A DNA stretch of 35,208 nt from Streptosporangiaceae bacterium (GTDB lineage Bacteria > Actinomycetota > Actinomycetes > Streptosporangiales > Streptosporangiaceae). The notes beneath the pieces were generated by a model. That model was not told the origin of the DNA and did not search any database. It was given only the letters and a program-made list of their open reading frames with translations. The position numbers and the translations under genes are program-made. The stretch is from positions 1-35,208 of the forward strand of contig JASHOV010000547.1 in assembly GCA_030038495.1 (NCBI GenBank). The letters run 5' to 3'. Of the stretch, positions 1-7,765 are shown piece after piece (the stretch's first letter is position 1; every line of letters starts with the position of its first letter).

Positions 1-213
1 GGGCTCGGCGCCCCTGGGCTCCGCCGGCACCGTCGGATCTGCGGCGAGCTGAGCCAGTCCGCAGCGCGAGCACAGCCACATCTGGAGCGGATAGACCGGG
101 TCAGACCCTGGGTCATCGGCGCGCGGGAAGTAGTCGCAGGCCGGCTGCTGGCCAAGGTCCAGCACCACCTGGCCGGCACTGCCGCGGCAGGACCGGCACG
201 TGAACTCAGTCAT
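1..213 (-). CDS. N-terminal fragment of a zinc-domain class I SAM-dependent (C-)methyltransferase, truncated by the left window edge
   Basis: Manual translation from ATG at 213 (minus) gives an open 71-aa frame to the edge: MTEFTCRSCRGSAGQVVLDLGQQPACDYFPRADDPGSDPVYPLQMWLCSRCGLAQLAADP... It aligns by eye with the N-terminus of the ORF at 365 (CxxC, LDLGxxPxC, YPL, CxxCxLxQL). Not in the ORF track. Confidence 0.75.
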   Translation of the reverse strand, partial: MTEFTCRSCRGSAGQVVLDLGQQPACDYFPRADDPGSDPVYPLQMWLCSRCGLAQLAADPTVPAEPRGAEP

Positions 214-364
214 CTCCGTACCCCTCTGCCGGCGTGCGATCGGCGGCTGACCATGCGCGGCTGGAGTTTGACACGATATCTGGCCGCAAACTCTGAATAC
301 AGATAATTATGGACGACCGCACGGCTGCATCGCAGCGTACCGGAGAGTTAGGAGCGACACTCCT

Positions 365-1591
365 TTGTCATATAAATGTCGCCTATGCGATGCGGATGTA
401 ACGCGCACTTTTGTGGATCTCGGCATGTCCCCGCTCTGCGAGAGCTACGTTCCGCCCGAGCGGATGGATGCAGCTGAAAGTTTTTACCCGCTCCACGTGC
501 GTATCTGCGATTCCTGCCTGCTGGTCCAGCTGCCTGCTTATGTGCCCGGCGAGGACATTTTCTCGGACTACGCGTACTTCTCCTCGTACTCCGATTCCTG
601 GGTCGAGCATGCGCGGCGCTACGCCGAGGCGATGACCGCCCGCCTCGGCCTGCACGCCGGCAGCCTGGTCACCGAGGTGGCAAGCAACGACGGCTACCTG
701 CTGCAGCATTTCCTGGCCGCGGACATACCGGTGCTCGGGGTCGAGCCCGCCGCGAACGTGGCCGAGGCCGCGCGGGCTAAGGGCATCCGCACGGAGGTGT
801 ACTTCCTCGGCCCGGACACCGGAAGGGAACTTGCCCGTCAGTTCGGGCAGGCCGACCTCGTCACCGCCAACAATGTCTTCGCCCACGTGCCCGACATCCG
901 CGGCTTCGCCACCGGGCTGCGCGCGCTCGTCAAGGAGACCGGCCTGGTCACACTGGAGTTCCCGCACCTGCTCCGGCTGATTGAGCAGCGCCAGTACGAC
1001 ACGATCTACCACGAGCACTTCTCGTATCTGTCGCTGCTCACCTCCTCCCGCGCGCTCGCGGCCGGCGGCCTTACGGTGGTCGACGTCGACGAACTCGACA
1101 CGCACGGCGGGTCGCTGCGCGTATACGCCCAGCCCGCTGAGCACTCGGGCGAGCCATCGAGCCGGGTTAAAGCGGTACTCGACGCGGAAGATGCAGCGGG
1201 CCTGCATTCCGTCGCCGGTCATGCGGGCTTCGCCGGCGAGGTTCTGCAGATCAAGAGCGACCTGCTGGAATTCCTGCTCGACGCGGCGAGGAGAGGCAAG
1301 TCGGTAGCCGGATACGGCGCTCCCGGCAAGGGAAACACGCTGCTCAACCACTGCGGTATCCGGTCGGACCTGCTCGCTTACACCGTCGACAGGAGCCCGG
1401 TGAAGCAGGGCCTGTTCCTGCCCGGCACGCACATCCCGATTCACGCGCCGGAGCGGCTGGCGGAGACCAGGCCGGATTACGTGCTCGTGCTGCCGTGGAA
1501 TCTCCGGGCGGAGATAAGCCGGCAGCTCGAATACGTCCGGTCCTGGGATGGCCGGCTCGTCTTCCCGATTCCCAGGCTGGAAATTGTCTGA
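365..1591 (+). CDS. Class I SAM-dependent C-methyltransferase with N-terminal zinc-binding domain (NovU/TylCIII-like sugar C-methyltransferase family)
   Basis: CRLCD...CDSC zinc motif, SNDGYLLQHF SAM site, IYHEHFSYLS motif, C-terminal GYGAPGKGNTLLN; TTG start. Confidence 0.85.
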   Translation: MSYKCRLCDADVTRTFVDLGMSPLCESYVPPERMDAAESFYPLHVRICDSCLLVQLPAYVPGEDIFSDYAYFSSYSDSWVEHARRYAEAMTARLGLHAGSLVTEVASNDGYLLQHFLAADIPVLGVEPAANVAEAARAKGIRTEVYFLGPDTGRELARQFGQADLVTANNVFAHVPDIRGFATGLRALVKETGLVTLEFPHLLRLIEQRQYDTIYHEHFSYLSLLTSSRALAAGGLTVVDVDELDTHGGSLRVYAQPAEHSGEPSSRVKAVLDAEDAAGLHSVAGHAGFAGEVLQIKSDLLEFLLDAARRGKSVAGYGAPGKGNTLLNHCGIRSDLLAYTVDRSPVKQGLFLPGTHIPIHAPERLAETRPDYVLVLPWNLRAEISRQLEYVRSWDGRLVFPIPRLEIV

Positions 1592-1606
1592 ATGGGGTGG
1601 TACCCG

Positions 1607-2470
1607 ATGAAGGTCGTTCTTTTCTGCGGTGGCCTGGGAATGCGCATGCGCGACGGCGTCAACAGCGGGCCCAAGCCGATGGCGATGGTCGGTGAACGAC
1701 CCCTGCTCTGGCACGTGATGCGCTATTACGCCCATTTCGGCCATAAGGATTTCGTGCTGTGCCTCGGCTACGGCGCGTCCTACGTGAAGGACTTCTTCCT
1801 CAGCTATGACGAGACCAGGTCCAACGACTTCGTCCTGGCGAACGGGGCCAGGGACGTGCAGCTGTTCAGCACCGACATCTCGGAGTGGCGGATCACGTTC
1901 GTCGATACCGGGCTGAACTCGCCGATTGGCGAGCGGCTGCGCCGGGTCCGGCGGTTCGTCGAGGACGAGGATGTGTTCATGGCGAACTACGCCGACGTAC
2001 TGACCAACGCCCCGCTCCCTGACATGATCGACCGGTTCTCGGCTAGCAAGGCGGTCGCCAGCTTGCTCGCCGTTCCCCCGCAGTCGTCTCACCACGTGGT
2101 CGAGATCGGGGACAACGGTATGATCACCCAGCTCACCCCGATGCGAGACCTGCGCCAGTGGGAGAACGGCGGGTACTTCATCCTCACCCAGGAGATCTTC
2201 GACTACCTGAGTGAGGGCGAGGACCTCGTCGAGGACGCGATCATGCGCAGGCTGGTGCCGCAGCGGCGCGTTCTCGCCTATCCCTACAAGGGGTACTGGT
2301 CGCCCGCGGACACGGTGAAGGAGCGCGCTCAGCTCGAGGAGATGTACCACCGCGGAGACTGCCCTTGGATGATCTGGGATCCGGACCGCTCGGCCGGCGG
2401 CCACGCGGCCGGCCCGGCGCCGGTCCACCCTGATCCTGTCCGTCCTGATCCGGCCTCCACCCCAGCGTGA
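1607..2470 (+). CDS. Sugar-1-phosphate nucleotidyltransferase, RfbF (glucose-1-phosphate cytidylyltransferase)-like
   Basis: MKVVLFCGGLGMRMRD...KPMAMVGERPLLWHVMRYYAHFGHKDFVLCLGYG; alternative start at 1592 in the track, but ATG 1607 has a GGGGTGG upstream and begins the conserved domain. Confidence 0.8.
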   Translation: MKVVLFCGGLGMRMRDGVNSGPKPMAMVGERPLLWHVMRYYAHFGHKDFVLCLGYGASYVKDFFLSYDETRSNDFVLANGARDVQLFSTDISEWRITFVDTGLNSPIGERLRRVRRFVEDEDVFMANYADVLTNAPLPDMIDRFSASKAVASLLAVPPQSSHHVVEIGDNGMITQLTPMRDLRQWENGGYFILTQEIFDYLSEGEDLVEDAIMRRLVPQRRVLAYPYKGYWSPADTVKERAQLEEMYHRGDCPWMIWDPDRSAGGHAAGPAPVHPDPVRPDPASTPA

Positions 2471-3132
2471 GACCGATGCTCTCGCTGCACCTGTCGCCGC
2501 CCGCGCGCGGCACCCTGTCGGTCCTGGCTCTCGGCGCGCATCCGGACGACATCGAGATCGGCGCGGGCGCGACGCTGCTCGGCCTGGCCGAAAGCCAGCC
2601 GGGCCTGCGGGTGAGCTACGTCGTCCTCACCGGCTCGCCCGAGCGGCAGCTCGAGGCCCGCAATGCCGCCGCCGCGTTCCTGCCCGGCGCCGACCTCTCC
2701 ATCAGCCTCTTCGATCTGCCCGAGGGCAGGCTGCCCGCGGCGTGGGCCGACGCGAAGAATGCGCTCGAGGAGATCGCCGCGACGGCCTTGCCCGATCTCG
2801 TGCTCGCGCCGTCGGCCGGCGACGCCCATCAGGATCACCGGGTCATCGGCGAGATAGTGCCGACGGTCTTCCGTGACCAGCTCTACCTCGGCTACGAGAT
2901 CCCCAAGTGGGACGGGGACATGGGCCGTCCGTCGATGTACGTGCCGATGTCGGCCGAGGCGGCCAGGCGCAAGGTAGAGCTCCTGCACAAGTGCTATCCC
3001 TCCCAGCACGATCGCGACTGGTGGGACGACGAGGTATTCCTCGGCCTGGCCCGGCTGCGCGGCATGGAGTGCCGCGCGCCCTACGCCGAGGCCTTCAGCT
3101 GCGCCAAGGCGGTCATCGGCGGCCTGCCCTGA
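2467..3132 (+). CDS. PIG-L / LmbE family N-acetyl-sugar deacetylase
   Basis: LALGAHPDDIEIGAGATL (AHPDD motif), HQDHRVIGE; GTGA overlap with the upstream stop. Confidence 0.85.
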   Translation: MRPMLSLHLSPPARGTLSVLALGAHPDDIEIGAGATLLGLAESQPGLRVSYVVLTGSPERQLEARNAAAAFLPGADLSISLFDLPEGRLPAAWADAKNALEEIAATALPDLVLAPSAGDAHQDHRVIGEIVPTVFRDQLYLGYEIPKWDGDMGRPSMYVPMSAEAARRKVELLHKCYPSQHDRDWWDDEVFLGLARLRGMECRAPYAEAFSCAKAVIGGLP

Positions 3133-4273
3133 CGAACGGGCGGCCGGGTTCCAGCAGGAAGGACCGCAGCCGGGGAGCGATGACATCGGCGGAGAACTCG
3201 CGCTGGAACCGCTGGCTCGCGGCGGCCGCCGCCTTCAGCCGCGCTGGCTCGTCGCTCAGCAGCTCGAGCACCGTGGCCGCCGCCTGAGCAGTGTCGTCCA
3301 GCGGCCAGAACCGGGCCTCCACGCCGTCGGTGCACAGCTCCGCGATCGGCCCGATGTTGCCGGCCACGATCGGCAGCGCGGCCGCCATCGCCTCGATGAT
3401 CGCCAGGGAGGATGACTCGGACTGCGATGCGTGCACGTAGGCCCGGTAGCGGGGCAGGAAGTCGCGCACGTCTGACCGGTCACCGCGGAAGCGCACCTGG
3501 TCGCCCAGGCCGAGCGAGTCTGTCATCCGCTCCAGGTCCCTTCGGAGCGGTCCGTCGCCGAATATGTCCAGCGTGAGGAGCCGCCCCGAGCGCTTAGCCT
3601 CGGCCAGGACCTCCAGTACGAACCGGTGATTCTTCCGCGGCTCCAGCGTGCCGGCGCTGACCAGGTCCGCGAGCGGCTCCTGACCCGGCTCGCAGTCGGC
3701 GGCCGCCACGAAGTTGCTGATGATCTCGGAGGGGACGGCCGCGGCCTCAGGGAGCCAGGCGACGAGCGCATCCCGCGCCCACCTGGACACATAGACGAGG
3801 CCGTCGACCTCGGGGATCACCTCTCGCTCGGCCCGTCTGATGGCACGGAACAGAACGCCGTCACGCCTGATCTCCTCCCGGCCTGGCTCGGCGTATTCGT
3901 CGGCCTGGGAGACGCGGAAATGCACGGCCATCACGACCCGCTGGTGCGGACCCCGGCGGGCGCGCAGGGCAGCCCGCGCCTCCAGCGGACCCTGCGCGTA
4001 GACGACGCAGTCGCCGAGGCCGGAGAGCTCGCGCTTCAGTGCGTGCCGCAGAAATACCTCATGCCAGTGCCGCCACCACATGATGGTGGCGCCGCTCCAC
4101 GGCGTGAGCACGAAGCGGAAGCCGAAGACCGGCACGTGCAGCATCCGGCCCCACGAGAACGACGACACCCAGGCGGTCGTGGTCCCGGACTCCTCGAGGT
4201 ACCGCCGCAGCTGACGAACATGGGTGTGGACGCCGGTGCTGCCCTGGTCCCGGTACAGAGCCGAGATGAGCAC
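3113..4273 (-). CDS. Glycosyltransferase family 4
   Basis: VSAGTLEPRKNHRFVLEVL, FGDGPLRRDLERM, HASQSESSSLAIIEAMAAALPIVAGNIGPIAEL. The track extends to 4360, but that start lies inside a promoter-like element; GTG 4273 precedes the conserved N-terminus (VLISALYRDQGSTGVHTHV). Start uncertain. Confidence 0.85.
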   Translation of the reverse strand: MLISALYRDQGSTGVHTHVRQLRRYLEESGTTTAWVSSFSWGRMLHVPVFGFRFVLTPWSGATIMWWRHWHEVFLRHALKRELSGLGDCVVYAQGPLEARAALRARRGPHQRVVMAVHFRVSQADEYAEPGREEIRRDGVLFRAIRRAEREVIPEVDGLVYVSRWARDALVAWLPEAAAVPSEIISNFVAAADCEPGQEPLADLVSAGTLEPRKNHRFVLEVLAEAKRSGRLLTLDIFGDGPLRRDLERMTDSLGLGDQVRFRGDRSDVRDFLPRYRAYVHASQSESSSLAIIEAMAAALPIVAGNIGPIAELCTDGVEARFWPLDDTAQAAATVLELLSDEPARLKAAAAASQRFQREFSADVIAPRLRSFLLEPGRPFVRAGRR

Positions 4274-4342
4274 GCGTCTGGCAGTGTCATCTCCGGCACG
4301 CTTACCGTCGGCCCGGGCCAGCCCGCCATCGTGGTCGTTCAC

Positions 4343-4376
4343 AACCAGATGAGAAACCACCCGACATGCCTGATAC
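4343..4376 (-). promoter_or_regulatory. Cluster motif site: GTATCAG-N20-TCTGGTT upstream of GT4 gene
   Basis: Reverse strand ggtatcaggcatgtcgggtggtttctcatctggtt; same spacing as the other sites but weak -10-like half. Confidence 0.5.
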
Positions 4377-4446
4377 CTCGCGCGCGGAAGTCTCGCTCAG
4401 AGCGCTCACCGCCGGATCGCGGCGTCCGCCGAACGGAACCAGTGCG

Positions 4447-6429
4447 CTAGGCGTCAGGTCCGCCGAATCCGCCGGTGCGGGTCCGGCTGGTCATGGCCCT
4501 GAAGCTGGGGTCAGTGCTGCCGGCTGGTTCAGGCACCACGCCGAGGCTCTCGTCGTTCTTGTCCGAGTCCACCAGGACCCCCGAGGCCGTCTGCATCTTT
4601 GCCTGGGAGATCATCTCGCCGACGGCATATATCCGCCCGGCCGAGGATCCTCCGGCGGTCATGATCGCGATCAGGCTCGTCGCCCACTCGGTCAGGTACG
4701 CTCCGCCAAGAGCCGGGTCCAGGTGAGCCAGGCTCAGCAGCACGTCGGCTGAGGCGCTGGCCGCCATCAGCGGCTTCGGAACCCGGCCCCGCTTCGACTT
4801 GAGCGCCGGGCCCACCGGCTGGACGTCATCGGGATCCGGGATCACGACAATCAGCTCTGCGCCGTCAACGCTGACCGCGTTGACGCCGGGCTCGGTTGCC
4901 CTCAGCAGCCGGCCAACCGGAGTTCCCGGGTACAGGTCAGCCAGGACCACGTGCAGGCCCTGCTGCGCGCAGGCGATGGCCAGGCCCGTCAGGCAGATCG
5001 CCGGCACCCGCGCGTCGTCGACCGGTACAACGGCGAGTGTCGCCGGGAAGCCAGTGCTCTGCCGGACCGCGCTGCGCAGGTGCTCGACTACTCGCTCCAC
5101 ATTGGTGTTCCTGGCGAGAGCGAGCCCGCGCCGGCCGGGAAGCCACCTGCTCACCGGTATCCTCCCGACGCTCAGCCGGACCGGGATGCCGAGAACGCGC
5201 GCTATGTCGTCGCGACGGCGGAGCCGGTCGGTCACCAGCGCTGCAATGATGACGATCCCCACGCCCAGTGCCAGGCCACCGACCAGGCCCGCGCCCACGT
5301 ACAGCGCTATGGCCTTTTTCGCCGACGACGCGACCGGCACCGCCCGGTTCAGCGGCTTGCTTTCCCCGATCACCTGCGCGTTGTTCGCCTGATTGCTCGC
5401 CTCGTCGGCGGCAACGGTCTGGTTCAGGGTGTTCAGCGCGGTGGTCGCCTGGCTGTGCTGGCTCTCCAGACCGTGCAGTTCGGCGGTGTTCGCGGGTGTG
5501 GCGGGGAGCGCCGACTGGGTGGCAATCTGCTTGCGGAGCGCGTTGACCGTCTGCTGGGCCTGGGCGATCTCCTGGTTGTAGGAGGCGGCGATGAGCTTTT
5601 CCTGACTGTCCAGGAGGTTTGCCTGGAACCGGAGAAAGGCTGTGGCCAGGGCATTCGCCTCGGCGACGGCCTTGGCGGTGGACGACGCCTTCGCGGTGAT
5701 CTGCAGCACCGAGTCGGTGATGATCGTGACCGTGTAGTGGCTCATCAGGGCCGACGGTGGCTCGTGGAGTTTCAGCAGCTTCACTGCCTCCGTGGCGACG
5801 GGGAGGCTCTCCGCATAGGCCTGATCGTTCAGGATCGCCGTCCCGGCGGTCACGGTGGGCGGGTTAGCGAGGTACAGGACGGTAGATGCCTCCTGCGCAG
5901 GAGGGCGCTCCTTGAGGTATCCGAACCCTGCCAACAGCCCGATCAGCGCGAGGGTGAGCCAGACCCTGGCGCGTCTGCGCAGTGCGGCCCTGATGTACCC
6001 GAGGCTGGTGAGGCCCACGCTGGAATCGAGGCGGTCCTCGCTCAGAGCGAAGTCGTCGCTGGCCCAGTCGTCGTCGGCCGCCCATTCCCGTTCCGGCCGA
6101 CGGGCACGGACCGGCACCGGCAGCACGATTGTGCTGTCCGAGACGTCGTCCTCGGCCTCCGAGCCGCCTGGCCTCTGAGCCGGGGCCCGTGCGTCCTCAC
6201 GGCCATCCCGCCCGTCTGGCCCGTCCGTAGCGTTCTGGCCGGCTAGCCCCCGGTGACGACCGTTTCCTGGTCGGTCCGGGGCGGCTCCCCGCTCAGCCGG
6301 GCCTGCCTTCTCCGCCGGGACACTCACCGGCTGGTCGGGGCTGTCTTGATCCGTACTGCTCACTGCTTGTCCTGCGCTATTCACATTGTGAGCACGATCG
6401 TGAATTCGTGCATACTCCCCGTGACTCAC
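4447..6429 (-). CDS. Wzz/Wzc-like polysaccharide co-polymerase (chain-length determinant) with degenerate C-terminal nucleotide-binding-like domain
   Basis: Two TM segments flanking a coiled-coil extracytoplasmic region; C-terminal MinD/BY-kinase-like segment (LAVVPVDDARVPAICLTGLAIACAQQGLHVVLADLYPG) with no GKT/S P-loop. GTGA overlap with the upstream gene. Confidence 0.75.
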   Translation of the reverse strand: MSHGEYARIHDRAHNVNSAGQAVSSTDQDSPDQPVSVPAEKAGPAERGAAPDRPGNGRHRGLAGQNATDGPDGRDGREDARAPAQRPGGSEAEDDVSDSTIVLPVPVRARRPEREWAADDDWASDDFALSEDRLDSSVGLTSLGYIRAALRRRARVWLTLALIGLLAGFGYLKERPPAQEASTVLYLANPPTVTAGTAILNDQAYAESLPVATEAVKLLKLHEPPSALMSHYTVTIITDSVLQITAKASSTAKAVAEANALATAFLRFQANLLDSQEKLIAASYNQEIAQAQQTVNALRKQIATQSALPATPANTAELHGLESQHSQATTALNTLNQTVAADEASNQANNAQVIGESKPLNRAVPVASSAKKAIALYVGAGLVGGLALGVGIVIIAALVTDRLRRRDDIARVLGIPVRLSVGRIPVSRWLPGRRGLALARNTNVERVVEHLRSAVRQSTGFPATLAVVPVDDARVPAICLTGLAIACAQQGLHVVLADLYPGTPVGRLLRATEPGVNAVSVDGAELIVVIPDPDDVQPVGPALKSKRGRVPKPLMAASASADVLLSLAHLDPALGGAYLTEWATSLIAIMTAGGSSAGRIYAVGEMISQAKMQTASGVLVDSDKNDESLGVVPEPAGSTDPSFRAMTSRTRTGGFGGPDA

Positions 6430-7715
6430 AGTCGGCTCTCCGTTGTTGAACTGGTCAGACGGGTCGGCTTCATTCGGTGCACGGTCCGTCCGATGTGCGG
6501 GATACGGCCGGTCGTCGGGTCGTTCGCGTCCGGATCGGCAACCAGGATTCCCTCGATCTCGCGGTCGGCGGCGGCGGCGTTTGCCGCTACCCGGGCGAGC
6601 TGATCGGCCGTTGTGCCGCCTGCGGAAACCGACAGCACGGCCACGCTCGTCTCAATGGTGGTGTCCAGTTGCGGTGTCCTGCCGTCAACAACCGCGACCA
6701 CTACCGTGAGGCGGGCGTTGGGGAGCCGCGTCATCTGGCCGCCATCGGCTACCGTAATCCGAAGCCTGCCCGACCGGGCGGAGGACTCCGCCTTGCCGGC
6801 GCACGCCGCACGCAGCGTCGCCGTGGCGCTGGCATCCTGCTGTGGTCCGATCACCAGCACCGTGGGCACGCCCAGCGATGCGGCGAAGATCGCCAGTTGC
6901 GGTCCCAGGGCCAGCGCACCTTTGTCGGAGGACAGCGAGACGACGGTAACGGAGTGCCCGCCGACGGGCGGCGCGGAGGTAGCATCGGCCAGCCCGAGAT
7001 GATGCAGGACGCTTCGCAGCCGCCAGGCATCGGCCGCGCTCGGCCGGTAATCCTCCAGCAGCTTGCTCCACCGCGCGACGTTAGCCGGGTGGGCGGCCCC
7101 GACCGACGCGAGGACAGGCACGCCGATCGCGTCGGCAATCTCGTCTCGCCGACGGAGCCGCTTGTCGCTGCGGCTGAGGGCGAGCGCGCCGACGATGCCG
7201 AGGAACGCGGCTACAGCGAGCCCCAGCAGCGCCGTCAGGATTGTGGACACAGCTCGTGACCGTCCGGTGGCGCTCGTCGCCGGAGCGATGATCTTTGCCT
7301 GGGTTTTCAGCGCAACTTTGTTGGAACTGACGTAAGCGACGTAACTAGCCGCCACGGCATTCGCTGCCCGTTCGGCACCGGTCGCCGTCTTTCCCTGGGC
7401 ACTGATCGACAGGATTCCCGGAGCCAGGCTGCTCACGCTGATCAGCTTCCGCAGGCCGAGCAGCGACATGCGCGGGCCTACGCTGCGCAGCGCACCGGCC
7501 AGGACCTCCTCGCTGCCTGCCACGACCACCTGCGTCGCAGTGCCGGAGGAGGCGGACGACAGCTGAACCAGCGCGCTACTGGACAGCAGCGGAGGATTAG
7601 CGATCGTATACGCACCGCCCGCAATCAGACCGATCATGGCAACAACGCCGACAACGATCCAGTGCCGCTGCACGATTTGCACGGCCCTTTTCAGGTCCAG
7701 CGGCTGTTCGGTCAC
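6426..7715 (-). CDS. Wzz-like co-polymerase with degenerate BY-kinase-like domain
   Basis: MTEQPLDLKRAVQIVQRHWIVVGVVAMIGLIAGGAYTIANPP N-terminal Wzz-like segment, second TM, C-terminal VTVVSLSSDKGALALGPQLAIFAASLGVPTVLVIG lacking a Walker A motif. Confidence 0.75.
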   Translation of the reverse strand: MTEQPLDLKRAVQIVQRHWIVVGVVAMIGLIAGGAYTIANPPLLSSSALVQLSSASSGTATQVVVAGSEEVLAGALRSVGPRMSLLGLRKLISVSSLAPGILSISAQGKTATGAERAANAVAASYVAYVSSNKVALKTQAKIIAPATSATGRSRAVSTILTALLGLAVAAFLGIVGALALSRSDKRLRRRDEIADAIGVPVLASVGAAHPANVARWSKLLEDYRPSAADAWRLRSVLHHLGLADATSAPPVGGHSVTVVSLSSDKGALALGPQLAIFAASLGVPTVLVIGPQQDASATATLRAACAGKAESSARSGRLRITVADGGQMTRLPNARLTVVVAVVDGRTPQLDTTIETSVAVLSVSAGGTTADQLARVAANAAAADREIEGILVADPDANDPTTGRIPHIGRTVHRMKPTRLTSSTTESRL

Positions 7716-7765
7716 CTGACCTCCGCTCCCACCGGTATTTCATGATTACACGGCATTTATGCGAG

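Noticed and set aside
268-300. TTGACA at 268-273 as a consensus sigma-70 promoter for the 365 gene
   Set aside because: No convincing -10 hexamer at 16-18 nt; the cluster motif is also not clearly present here, so the promoter remains unassigned.
383-2428. 681-aa minus-strand ORF antisense to the methyltransferase and nucleotidyltransferase genes
   Set aside because: Arg/Ala/Val/Gly/His-rich shadow ORF typical of high-GC DNA; no recognisable motif, and the sense frames carry clear family signatures.
4951-6246. 431-aa plus-strand ORF opposite the Wzz-like gene
   Set aside because: Composition typical of antisense high-GC frames; the sense frame has TM segments and coiled coil.
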